This document shows positions 10,160-19,390 of a stretch of 64,000 nucleotides of DNA, in pieces. A program made the position numbers and the translations under genes. The DNA comes from Pelagibacteraceae bacterium. GTDB taxonomy: Bacteria > Pseudomonadota > Alphaproteobacteria > HIMB59 > GCA-002718135. The stretch lies in the NCBI GenBank assembly GCA_002717485.1, contig PBDW01000007.1:62001-126000 (forward strand). Reading direction: 5' to 3'. Under the pieces are notes generated by a model. That model made no database searches. It was not told the origin of the DNA and was given only the letters and a program-made list of their open reading frames with translations. Positions within the stretch are counted from its first letter, which is position 1. Each line of letters opens with the position of its first letter.

Positions 10160-11043
10160 TGAGTAGAAATATGAAAGGTATTATTTTATCCGGAGGTGCT
10201 GGAACAAGGCTCCATCCATCTACAATTTCTATTTCAAAACAGTTACTGCCAGTTTTCGATAAACCCTTAATATACTACCCACTTTGCACGTTAATGTCGG
10301 CAAATATTAGAGAAATTCTATGTATTACAACTCCAGAGAGTCAAGATAATTTTAAAAAACTTCTTGGTGATGGAAGTAAATGGGGAATAGATATTACATT
10401 TGAAATCCAAAAAAATCCTAATGGAATAGCTGAAGCATTTAAAATTGGTAAAAATTTTGTTGGAAATTCGCCAGTTGGATTAATATTAGGAGATAATATC
10501 TTTTATGGATCAAACCTTGAAGAATATCTTACAATTGATCCAATAAACTTCAAAGGAGCTGAAATTTTTGCATATCAAGTGCCGGATCCGCAAAGATATG
10601 GAGTCGTTGAAATATTAGATAATAAAGCAGTTTCTATTGAAGAAAAACCCTCAAAACCGAAATCATCTTATGTTATTACAGGTTTGTATTTTTACGATAA
10701 TCAAGTTTTAGATATTGTTAACCAGATAAAACCATCAGCTAGAAATGAACTTGAGATATCAGATGTTAATAGAGTCTATTTAGAAAAGAATATGTTGAAT
10801 GTTAAAAAGTTATCACAAGGAACCGTATGGTTAGATGCAGGTACAACTACCTCATTACTTCAGGCTTCTCAATTCGTTCAAACAATCCAAGAAAGACAGC
10901 AAATACAAATCGGTTGTCCAGAAGAATTGAGTTGGAATAAAGGATGGATTTCAGATAATGCATTTTATAAATTTATAGAATATGCCCCAAAGAATAACTA
11001 CGGCGACTATCTGAAAAAAATTTGGAAAGAAAAACTAATATAA
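10159..11043 (+). CDS. rfbA: Glucose-1-phosphate thymidylyltransferase
   Basis: MKGIILSGGAGTRLHPSTISISKQLLPVFDKPLIYYPL, GDNIFYG, VVEILDNKAVSIEEKP. Confidence 0.95.
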   Translation: MSRNMKGIILSGGAGTRLHPSTISISKQLLPVFDKPLIYYPLCTLMSANIREILCITTPESQDNFKKLLGDGSKWGIDITFEIQKNPNGIAEAFKIGKNFVGNSPVGLILGDNIFYGSNLEEYLTIDPINFKGAEIFAYQVPDPQRYGVVEILDNKAVSIEEKPSKPKSSYVITGLYFYDNQVLDIVNQIKPSARNELEISDVNRVYLEKNMLNVKKLSQGTVWLDAGTTTSLLQASQFVQTIQERQQIQIGCPEELSWNKGWISDNAFYKFIEYAPKNNYGDYLKKIWKEKLI

Positions 11044-11050
11044 TAAATTA

Positions 11051-12094
11051 ATGATTCCATATTGGATTATATTCACAATACCTGTTCTGGCATTTATTTT
11101 TCCTTTTAAATTTTCAAATTCTGTTAATAATCTGTTTTGGATATTTAATATGCTAATTCTCATATTATTTATTGGTACAAGACATGAGGTTGGGGGCGAT
11201 TGGTCATTGTACCTTCAGCAATTTAATGAATTTAAAAGCACGGATAATTTTTTTAAAGAATTTAATACCACAGATTATGGTTATGAAATATTATCTGGAA
11301 CTATTTCAATACTAGGATTTGAAATATATACCTTAAATCTTATCTGTGGATTATTCTTTATTGTATGTTTAAGTAGTTATGCAAGAAGACAAAATTATCC
11401 TCTCCTAGTCATTATAATTGCAGTTCCGTATGTAATAAATGTTTTAGGTATGGGTTATGTCAGACAAGGTATAGCGTTTGCATTTGCTTTATTGGCTATT
11501 AATGCATTAATAAAAGAGAAAAAAATTATTTTTTTTATGTGGTTATTTTTTGGGGTTTTATTTCACAAATCAGTTATTTTAATGGGAGCACTTATAATTG
11601 TAAGTATGCCCAAGATATCAATCAGATATTATATTCTTTCTGCAATAGTATTTTATTTAATGTTTATTTTAGTTCAAAAAGACTTGATTAGATTGTTTAC
11701 ATATTATGTTGGTGAGGAGAGGCACTTATATTCATCCGGAACTCTTTTTAGAGTTATTTTAAATATAATCCCAGCAATAATATTCATTATCTATGGAAAA
11801 AGAATGACAAATAATATTATAGAAAGAAAAATTTATTTATTTATGTCTTTAGTAAGTATTGCCAGTTTATTTTTCGTTAATTATGCATCAACTGGAGTAG
11901 ATAGAATTATGCTTTATTTTATTCCATTACAATTATTTGTTTTTTCAAATCTTTCATTAATTTCTAAAAATAACAGCCTTATTTTTCCCATTAATTTAAT
12001 CGTAATATCTTTCTACACCTTGGTCCTCTATGTATGGTTGAATTATGCACTATTTTCTAATAAATGGGTTCCCTATCAAACTTACCTTTTTTAA
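11051..12094 (+). CDS. EpsG/Wzy-like polysaccharide polymerase (membrane protein)
   Basis: Polytopic protein with FIGTRHEVGGDWSLYLQQF, typical of the EpsG family; located in a polysaccharide cluster. Confidence 0.7.
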   Translation: MIPYWIIFTIPVLAFIFPFKFSNSVNNLFWIFNMLILILFIGTRHEVGGDWSLYLQQFNEFKSTDNFFKEFNTTDYGYEILSGTISILGFEIYTLNLICGLFFIVCLSSYARRQNYPLLVIIIAVPYVINVLGMGYVRQGIAFAFALLAINALIKEKKIIFFMWLFFGVLFHKSVILMGALIIVSMPKISIRYYILSAIVFYLMFILVQKDLIRLFTYYVGEERHLYSSGTLFRVILNIIPAIIFIIYGKRMTNNIIERKIYLFMSLVSIASLFFVNYASTGVDRIMLYFIPLQLFVFSNLSLISKNNSLIFPINLIVISFYTLVLYVWLNYALFSNKWVPYQTYLF

Positions 12095-12123
12095 CCATAT
12101 GTTGTTTAAAAAATTATATATCT

Positions 12124-13236
12124 ATGAAAATAATAATTTCAGCTAATTCTTCTTGGAATATATATAATTTTCGTTTTGGCTTAGTTAGTTCATTAATTAA
12201 AAATAATCATGAAGTTATAGTTTTATCTACAATAGATGATTATTCAAAAAAACTTGAGGAGATTGGATGTAAAATAATTAAGATTTCATTAAATCCAAAC
12301 AAGAAGTCACCATTTGATGATAGCTTATTATTGATTAATTATATCTATTTATTTTATAAGCTGAAACCAGACATATTTCTTGGATTTACAATTAAGCCAA
12401 ATATATACGGATCAATAGCTGCCAATATTACAAACATAAAAGTAATTAATAATATATCTGGACTCGGAACAGCATTTATAGAAAATAATTTTTTACAAAC
12501 TTTTATAAAATTTCTTTATAAATTATCGTTACGCAAATCATTTAGAGTTTTTTTTCAAAATTCAGATGATCTTAAATTGTTTAAGAGAAATAATTTAATC
12601 TATTCCGACAAAAGCTATGTGATACCTGGATCAGGCATCAATTTAAATATTTATAAATATTCGCCAATAAAAGAGCATAAAACTAATACAAATTTTCTAT
12701 TTTTAGGCCGTTTTTTATGGGACAAAGGCATTTATGAATTAATAAAAGCAATTAGAATTGTCAAAAAAAATAATAATAATGTTAAATTTAATTTTCTTGG
12801 TTTTATTGAGAAAGATAATCCAAGAGGGATACCTGAAAATCAAATAAATGAATGGATTAATGAAGGCTTAATTAACTATTTGGGAAAAACAGATGATGTT
12901 AGGCAACACATCATAGATTCAGATTGTGTTTTATTACCTTCTTACAGAGAAGGTATGCCCAGATCATTAATTGAGGCTGCAGCGATAGGAAGGCCATTAA
13001 TTGCATCAAATGTAGCAGGCTGTAAAGATTTAATCAAAGAGGATCTTAATGGATATTTATGTAAAGTTAAAAATTATCAAGATTTATGTAATAAGTTAAA
13101 TAATTTTATATCTCTGCCATTTAAAGAAAGGTTATTTATGGGAAAAGAAAGCAGAAAAATTATAGAAAATAAATTTAACGAAGAATTAATAATAGATATT
13201 TATAATAAAGCAATAAAATCAGCTTTTGAGAGGTAA
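12124..13236 (+). CDS. Glycosyltransferase family 4
   Basis: KIIISANSSWNIYNFRFGLVSSLIKNNHEVIVLS, FLGRFLWDKGIYELIKAI, LPSYREGMPRSLIEAAAIGRPLIASNVAGCKDLI. Internal ATG at 12124 preferred over 12064. Confidence 0.88.
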   Translation: MKIIISANSSWNIYNFRFGLVSSLIKNNHEVIVLSTIDDYSKKLEEIGCKIIKISLNPNKKSPFDDSLLLINYIYLFYKLKPDIFLGFTIKPNIYGSIAANITNIKVINNISGLGTAFIENNFLQTFIKFLYKLSLRKSFRVFFQNSDDLKLFKRNNLIYSDKSYVIPGSGINLNIYKYSPIKEHKTNTNFLFLGRFLWDKGIYELIKAIRIVKKNNNNVKFNFLGFIEKDNPRGIPENQINEWINEGLINYLGKTDDVRQHIIDSDCVLLPSYREGMPRSLIEAAAIGRPLIASNVAGCKDLIKEDLNGYLCKVKNYQDLCNKLNNFISLPFKERLFMGKESRKIIENKFNEELIIDIYNKAIKSAFER

Positions 13237-13240
13237 TTAG

Positions 13241-14794
13241 TTGTATAAAAATTATAACAAATCAAAGATTAGTATATTATTAATTCTTTTTGGAATATTG
13301 CCGTATTTATTTTTGGGAACCGGTATTCATGGTGATGATATAAGCCAAATTAAGATTACTCAAAATATTGATTTTGAATATTTTTTGAATCCAGATCCAA
13401 AGATCAGAGGCATTTCTAGTTTTTTCTTGCCAGGATATTATTTTTTTTGGTGGGCTTACCCTGTTTTTGGATACGAACATCAATGGCCATATGATTTAAT
13501 TAAATATATTGTACACTTAATAAGTTTATTTTTAATATTTAGATTTTTAAGCGATTATATACCTAGAAACAGAGCTTTTTTCGGATCACTTATTTTTTTA
13601 TTTTATCCTGCCCATGAATCAACCGCATACTGGTATATGATAATACCATATGTATTATCACCAGCATTAATTATGTACTCTCACCATTTAATGAGACTGA
13701 ATCAAAAATATAAAAGTTTGATGATTGGAACCATTGCATCGTTTATTACTTATTCTTCGGTGCCTTATATATTTGGATTGTCTATAATTTTTATATATGA
13801 AAGATATTATAAAAAATTTATATTCTTTATATTACCTGGAATATTATATCTCACCTATTATTTTATAATTGGTTATTTATTTCCAGTACAAGAACAAAGA
13901 ATAAATGATAACTTAACAATAGTAGGGTTTATTAAAAATATAATTATTCAAATCATTAGTTCGTTTGATTCGCTATTTGGTCCTTCATTTTTTATTAAAA
14001 TTTATTTATCAATAACTTCAATAAGTGTAATTTCTCTTATAATCTCATTTTTAATAATTTTTATTTTCCGAAACATTGTTAATTCTAAAATAAAATTTAT
14101 ACCGTGGTCTTTAATTTTTGGCGTTCTATCAGTTTTGTTATTTTCTTATTGCATGTTTGCTTTAACAGGTCTTTATACTCAATCTTCTTTTAATTTAGGT
14201 AATAGAGTAACAATATATGGTTCGTTAATTATGGCAGTACTGATATCATTATTGCCCTTTAATAATAAATTTCTTCTTTTCGTATCTTTAATTTTTATAT
14301 TTCCTGTATTGGGTATTTCAGATCATTGGAAAACATGGAATGAAAAACAGAAAATATTAATAAATAATATTGAGAATAATAAAGATTTAGCTTTAATTGA
14401 GGATGATAACATATTGTTAATTAAAGGTAATTTCTATAGCAAATTAGGTCCCATTTCTCATATAGAATTTCTAAGTATGCCCTGGGTTGCTAAATCAATA
14501 TTTGAAAAAAGTGTAAAAACTGAGAAAATTATGCCATTAACTTCTTACGTAATTACTAAAGATGGAAATTTAATTGACAATAAATTTAAAGAACAATTTT
14601 TAATAACTTATCCAATTTACCTATATGATACAAATACAAACATTTTAAAAAAATTAAATAAGATAGAATTAGAGAATATTATGACAAATAGGGATAGGGA
14701 AATTAGACATTGGGTGCAAATAATTGATAATAAAAATATTATTTCGTTTATTACTTATTTAAATCCACGGTTGGAATATTTATTTAAAAAATAA
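13241..14794 (+). CDS. Polytopic membrane protein, possible GT-C-type glycosyltransferase
   Basis: Many hydrophobic helices; acidic pair in the first external loop (GIHGDDISQIK) as in GT-C enzymes; cluster context; TTG start. Confidence 0.5.
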   Translation: MYKNYNKSKISILLILFGILPYLFLGTGIHGDDISQIKITQNIDFEYFLNPDPKIRGISSFFLPGYYFFWWAYPVFGYEHQWPYDLIKYIVHLISLFLIFRFLSDYIPRNRAFFGSLIFLFYPAHESTAYWYMIIPYVLSPALIMYSHHLMRLNQKYKSLMIGTIASFITYSSVPYIFGLSIIFIYERYYKKFIFFILPGILYLTYYFIIGYLFPVQEQRINDNLTIVGFIKNIIIQIISSFDSLFGPSFFIKIYLSITSISVISLIISFLIIFIFRNIVNSKIKFIPWSLIFGVLSVLLFSYCMFALTGLYTQSSFNLGNRVTIYGSLIMAVLISLLPFNNKFLLFVSLIFIFPVLGISDHWKTWNEKQKILINNIENNKDLALIEDDNILLIKGNFYSKLGPISHIEFLSMPWVAKSIFEKSVKTEKIMPLTSYVITKDGNLIDNKFKEQFLITYPIYLYDTNTNILKKLNKIELENIMTNRDREIRHWVQIIDNKNIISFITYLNPRLEYLFKK

Positions 14795-14795
14795 A

Positions 14796-16076
14796 ATGCA
14801 AAAAGTTTCAAAAAAGACAAAAATTGGCATTATTGGACTTGGCTATGTTGGATTAAACCTTGCAATTGAATTTAGTAAAAAATTTAATGTTGTAGGGTTT
14901 GAAGCAAGTAAGAATAGAATATCTGAACTTAAAAATGGCGTTGATAAAACAAAAGAAGTTTCAAAGAGTTCATTACTTGCATCAAAAAACTTGTTTTTAA
15001 CTAACAGCTCTGAAAACCTAAGAATATGCAATGTTTATATTATTACAGTTCCAACACCTATTAATTCTAATAAAAAACCTGATTTAAAAATGTTATTAAC
15101 TGCAACTAAAACAATCGGTGGCTTATTAAAAAAAGGCAATGTTGTTATATATGAATCTACAGTTTATCCGGGCGCCACTGAAGAAGAATGCATACCGGTA
15201 CTTGAAAAAATATCTAATCTAAAAATAAATAAAGACTTTTATTGCGGATATTCTCCTGAAAGAATAAATCCTGGAGATAAAAAACATAAATTAATTGATG
15301 TCGTTAAATTAACGTCAGGTTCAAATAAAAAAACAGCTAATTTTGTAGATTTATTATACTCTAAGATTATTCGTGCTGGCACCTATATGACTTCAAGTAT
15401 TCGTGTAGCTGAAGCTGCAAAAGTTATTGAGAACACCCAAAGGGACTTGAACATTGCTCTTGTTAATGAATTTTCAATCATTTTTAACTCACTAGATTTA
15501 GATACAGGTGAGATTTTAAATGCTGCAAAAACTAAATGGAATTTCTTAAACTTTTATCCAGGTCTTGTAGGAGGTCATTGTATCAGTGTTGACCCTTATT
15601 ATCTAACTTTTAAATCTCAGCAAGTTGGCTATAATCCTAAAGTGATACTTTCAGGCCGTTATGTAAATGATCAAATGGGCGTATATGTTGCAAAAAAACT
15701 AATAAAACAAATGAAAAAAAGAAAATTATTAAGAAATAATAATAAGATATTATTAATGGGCATAGCATTTAAAGAAAATTGTCCTGATATTAGAAATAGT
15801 CGTGTATTTGATATTATAAAGGTATTAACTAAAGAAAATTTAAAAATAGAAGTTTATGATCCAGTTGCGGACACTTCTAGGATAAAAAAGAAATCATATT
15901 TTCAATTTATTGATTCTATTAAAAAAAATCATTATGATTCTATTATTATTGCTGTTGCACATGATATTTTTAAAAAAATGGGGATAAGAAAAATACGAAG
16001 TTTTGGTAAGAAAAATTCGTTAATTTATGATCTAAAAAGTATTTTTAACAACAATGATGTTGATTTTTCTCTCTAG
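14796..16076 (+). CDS. UDP-N-acetyl-hexosamine / nucleotide-sugar 6-dehydrogenase (TviB/WbpA-like)
   Basis: KIGIIGLGYVGLNLAIEFSKKFNVVGFE, VPTPINSNKKPDL, YESTVYPGATEE, YSPERINPGD, GLVGGHCISVDPYYL, GIAFKENCPDIRNSRV. Confidence 0.9.
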   Translation: MQKVSKKTKIGIIGLGYVGLNLAIEFSKKFNVVGFEASKNRISELKNGVDKTKEVSKSSLLASKNLFLTNSSENLRICNVYIITVPTPINSNKKPDLKMLLTATKTIGGLLKKGNVVIYESTVYPGATEEECIPVLEKISNLKINKDFYCGYSPERINPGDKKHKLIDVVKLTSGSNKKTANFVDLLYSKIIRAGTYMTSSIRVAEAAKVIENTQRDLNIALVNEFSIIFNSLDLDTGEILNAAKTKWNFLNFYPGLVGGHCISVDPYYLTFKSQQVGYNPKVILSGRYVNDQMGVYVAKKLIKQMKKRKLLRNNNKILLMGIAFKENCPDIRNSRVFDIIKVLTKENLKIEVYDPVADTSRIKKKSYFQFIDSIKKNHYDSIIIAVAHDIFKKMGIRKIRSFGKKNSLIYDLKSIFNNNDVDFSL

Positions 16077-16105
16077 TCTAAATTTACTTTTATTAAAATA
16101 ATAAT

Positions 16106-17143
16106 GTGTTATTCTTAAAATTTATGAGTATTATAGTTATATTAGATATTGTTTTATTAATTTTCCTTATTATTTTTTTATCATATTTTTCTAGTAATCT
16201 CAGATTAATTGATTATCCAAATGACAGAAAAATACACAAAGGTAAAATTCCTTTAGTAGGCGGTATTGCGATATATATTTCAATAATATTTGCAATATTG
16301 TTCTTAGAAGTTCACAATTGGTTAATTATTCTTGTTTTTTCATCTAGTGTTATAGTTTTATTTGGCGCTTTGGATGATGCTCTTCAACTTGGAGTATCTG
16401 TTAGACTCATTTCACAATTCATTGCCGCTTTAGTAATCGTAGGAAGTGGATTAAGTATAGTTGATATTGGCGATTACGCTTTAATAAATCCAATAGAGTT
16501 AGGAATGTTTGCAATTTTATTAACTTTTTTAAGCGTAATTGGTCTTACAAATGCAATAAATTTTATGGATGGGATTGACGGTTTGGCATCATCTTTGGTT
16601 TTTATATCTATATTATCAATTTATATATTTTCAATTTTTGACGGTGGACTTACTGATGGTGATTTTTTAATATTATTACTATTTAATATATTAGTCTTCT
16701 TTCTAATAAATATTGGATGGACTCCAATAAGAAAAATTTTTCTAGGTGATTCAGGAAGTACAATGTTGGGATTTATTGTAGCTTGGTTATTAATATATTA
16801 TGCCCATCCCAATATAAGAAGTTTACACCCAGTATTAACCATTTGGTGTGTTACTATACCGGTTTTTGATATGATTACTGTAACAATTAGAAGGCTGTCA
16901 AACAAGAGCAATCCTTTTAAACCAGATAGAAATCACATACATCACATTCTATTGGATAAAGGTTTTTCTTCAAAAAATGTTCTTTTTATTATTGTGATAT
17001 TTGCATGTTCATTAAATATTATAGGAGGATTTATTTATTTTTGGCAAGGACCTTTTCCCGCTTTAATTACTTACTTTTTGTGCTTTTTTTTGTACTTTGC
17101 AACTAACACATTGATGCAAAAAAAATTTATTAGTAATAATTAG
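16106..17143 (+). CDS. WecA/MraY-like polyprenyl-phosphate glycosyl-1-phosphate transferase
   Basis: YPNDRKIHKGKIPLVGGIAIYISI, LTNAINFMDGIDGLASSL, KIFLGDSGSTMLGF, RNHIHHILLDKGF. Confidence 0.88.
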   Translation: MLFLKFMSIIVILDIVLLIFLIIFLSYFSSNLRLIDYPNDRKIHKGKIPLVGGIAIYISIIFAILFLEVHNWLIILVFSSSVIVLFGALDDALQLGVSVRLISQFIAALVIVGSGLSIVDIGDYALINPIELGMFAILLTFLSVIGLTNAINFMDGIDGLASSLVFISILSIYIFSIFDGGLTDGDFLILLLFNILVFFLINIGWTPIRKIFLGDSGSTMLGFIVAWLLIYYAHPNIRSLHPVLTIWCVTIPVFDMITVTIRRLSNKSNPFKPDRNHIHHILLDKGFSSKNVLFIIVIFACSLNIIGGFIYFWQGPFPALITYFLCFFLYFATNTLMQKKFISNN

Positions 17144-17156
17144 TTAGAATTAACAT

Positions 17157-18140
17157 CTATATTATTGATTTATTATTAATCTCATAAAAGAAATTTTCTA
17201 ACTCGTCTATGCTATTTGATTTAATTTTTTTATGAATTTGAATTTTAATATTTCTACTATTTGGTATTCCAAAAAATATTGAAATAAATGGACTTAATAA
17301 TCTATAAATTGAATCACAGCCTATGTTTTCTTTTATATAGCTGAAATAATTTTTAGTTATTTGCATAAAATTTGTATCTCTATATTTTTCACCATAAAAA
17401 AGTGAATCCACCTGATTTAAAATAAAAGGATTGGATTTAACCAATCTTCCAACCATAACACCGTCAATGTTTGATAGCATTAAATTTTTTGCTTGAGATA
17501 GGTTGTTGATACCTCCATTAAGAATAAATCTTGTATCTGGAAAATCCTCTTTAATCCTATTTACATATTCATATTTTAAAGGGGGAATATTTCTGTTACC
17601 TTTTGGATTTAAGCCTTTTAAAATCGCTTTTCTTGCATGAATATAAATTGTATCAATTCCTGAGTCTAGTATATGTTCGATAAATTCTTTAAAAAATTCA
17701 TAACTATCAAATTCATCCACACCAAGTCGACATTTCATCGTTACTTTAATTGATGAGTTAGTATTTAAACTAATTAAACATTTTTTTACTAGATTTTTTT
17801 CTTTCATTAAACATGCGCCAAATCTGCCTTTTTGGACCGCTTTACTAGGGCAGCCAACATTAAGATTTATTTCAGAAAATCCATTTTTTTGTATTATTTC
17901 AGCCGTCCTTGCAAGATCTTCAGGATCTGAACCGCCTATTTGAAATGCAACAGGATTTTTTATATTAATATTTTTTAATAAAATAGATTTATTTTTGCTG
18001 TATATTATTGATTTGGCCGCTATCATTTCTGTAAAAAGGTAACTTCTTGTTGAAAGCAGACTATATAGATATCTAGCGTGAGGGGTTGTATATCCCATCA
18101 TTGGCGCTACACAAAAAGTTCTTGAAAATACATTATTCAT
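17157..18140 (-). CDS. dusA: tRNA-dihydrouridine(20/20a) synthase DusA
   Basis: FCVAPMMGYTTPHARYLYSLLS, NLNVGCPSKAVQKGRFGACLM, VTMKCRLGVDEFDSYEFF, ARKAILKGLNPKGNRNIPPL. Confidence 0.92.
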   Translation of the reverse strand: MNNVFSRTFCVAPMMGYTTPHARYLYSLLSTRSYLFTEMIAAKSIIYSKNKSILLKNINIKNPVAFQIGGSDPEDLARTAEIIQKNGFSEINLNVGCPSKAVQKGRFGACLMKEKNLVKKCLISLNTNSSIKVTMKCRLGVDEFDSYEFFKEFIEHILDSGIDTIYIHARKAILKGLNPKGNRNIPPLKYEYVNRIKEDFPDTRFILNGGINNLSQAKNLMLSNIDGVMVGRLVKSNPFILNQVDSLFYGEKYRDTNFMQITKNYFSYIKENIGCDSIYRLLSPFISIFFGIPNSRNIKIQIHKKIKSNSIDELENFFYEINNKSII

Positions 18141-18205
18141 AATTTAGATGATTATTATTAGATTTTTTCTTCTTAGTATATATAATTTTATATTAATTAT
18201 TTATT

Positions 18206-19390
18206 ATGAATTTATTTTTTAAAGAACTTTCTTCCACAAACTGGAGTTTTCCAACAACAATATGGTTTGGAAAAAATAGATCAAATGAACTGCACAATGC
18301 ATGTGCTCAATTAAAAATAACAAAACCTTTATTAGTGACAGATCCTGGTCTAGCCAAATCTTCAATGTTAGATACATTATTAAAAGAACTTAAAAATAAT
18401 AATATTGATGTTAAACTTTTTTATGATTTAAGACCAAACCCTATTGGAGCAAATGTAAAAAATGGAGTTGATTATTTTAATAACAATAATTGTGACGGTG
18501 TAATTGCATTTGGGGGAGGTAGTGGATTAGATACTGGGAAGGCAATAGCATTTATGGCAAATCAGAAGAGACCATTATGGGATTTTGAAGATATTGGTGA
18601 TAACTGGAAAAGAGCTAGTAATGAAAATATTAAACCTATAATAGCTATACCTACCGCAGCAGGTACCGGTTCTGAAACCGGTAGAGCTAGTGTTTTTATT
18701 AATGAAGAAACGCAAGAAAAAAAAATAATATTTCATCCTAAAATGTTACCCTAAATTGTTATACTTGATCCTGCATTAACAGTAGGCTTACCTCAAAATC
18801 TTACTGCTGCGACAGGAATGGATGCTTTGGCGCATAGTTTAGAAGCATATTGTTCGCCATTTTTTCATCCAATGGCAGAAGGTATAGCATTAGAATGCAT
18901 AAGAATAATAAAAGAATGTTTGCCAAGAGTTTATGAAAATGGAAAAGATATAACTGCAAGGGGGTATATGCTTGTCGCATCATCTATGGGATCAACAGCT
19001 TTTCAAAAAGGATTAGGGGCGATACACTCATTAAGTCATCCTGTAAACTCTATATATAATACACACCACGGCTTAACAAATGCTGTTTTTATGCCCTACG
19101 TTCTTATAAAAAACAGAAAAGCTATTGAGGATAAAATTGTTTTATTATCTAAATTTATAGGTCTAAGAGAAAATTCTTTTGATTCATTTATAAAATGGAT
19201 TCTTGATATCAGAAAGCAACTTAATATTCCTAATACAATTAAAGAAATTGGAGTTGATCCACAAGATTTTGATAAATTAAGTAAAATGGCTAAAGTTGAT
19301 CCTTCAACGGCTTCAAACCCAATATCCCTTAGTGAGGATGAATTTATTGAGCTGTATAAAAGCTCTTATTATGGAAAATTAGACAATTAA
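18206..19390 (+). pseudogene. Iron-containing alcohol dehydrogenase interrupted by an in-frame TAA (18752-18754)
   Basis: ORFs 18206..18754 and 18818..19390 share one frame. The linker translates as IVILDPALTVGLPQNLTAATG, rejoining the family (GGGSGLDTGKAIA, PTAAGTGSETGRASVF // ILDPALT, GMDALAHSLEAY, GLGAIHSLSHPV, THHGLTNAV). Confidence 0.8.

Noticed and set aside
1-17143. Polysaccharide cluster as a mobile genomic island
   Set aside because: No integrase, transposase, tRNA-flanked direct repeats or obvious junction seen. Such loci often vary between strains, but that cannot be shown from this window.
18206-19390. Programmed stop-codon recoding (selenocysteine/pyrrolysine-like) in the alcohol dehydrogenase
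   Set aside because: The codon is TAA, not TGA or TAG, and I see no recoding stem-loop immediately downstream. A nonsense mutation or sequence error is simpler, though untested.
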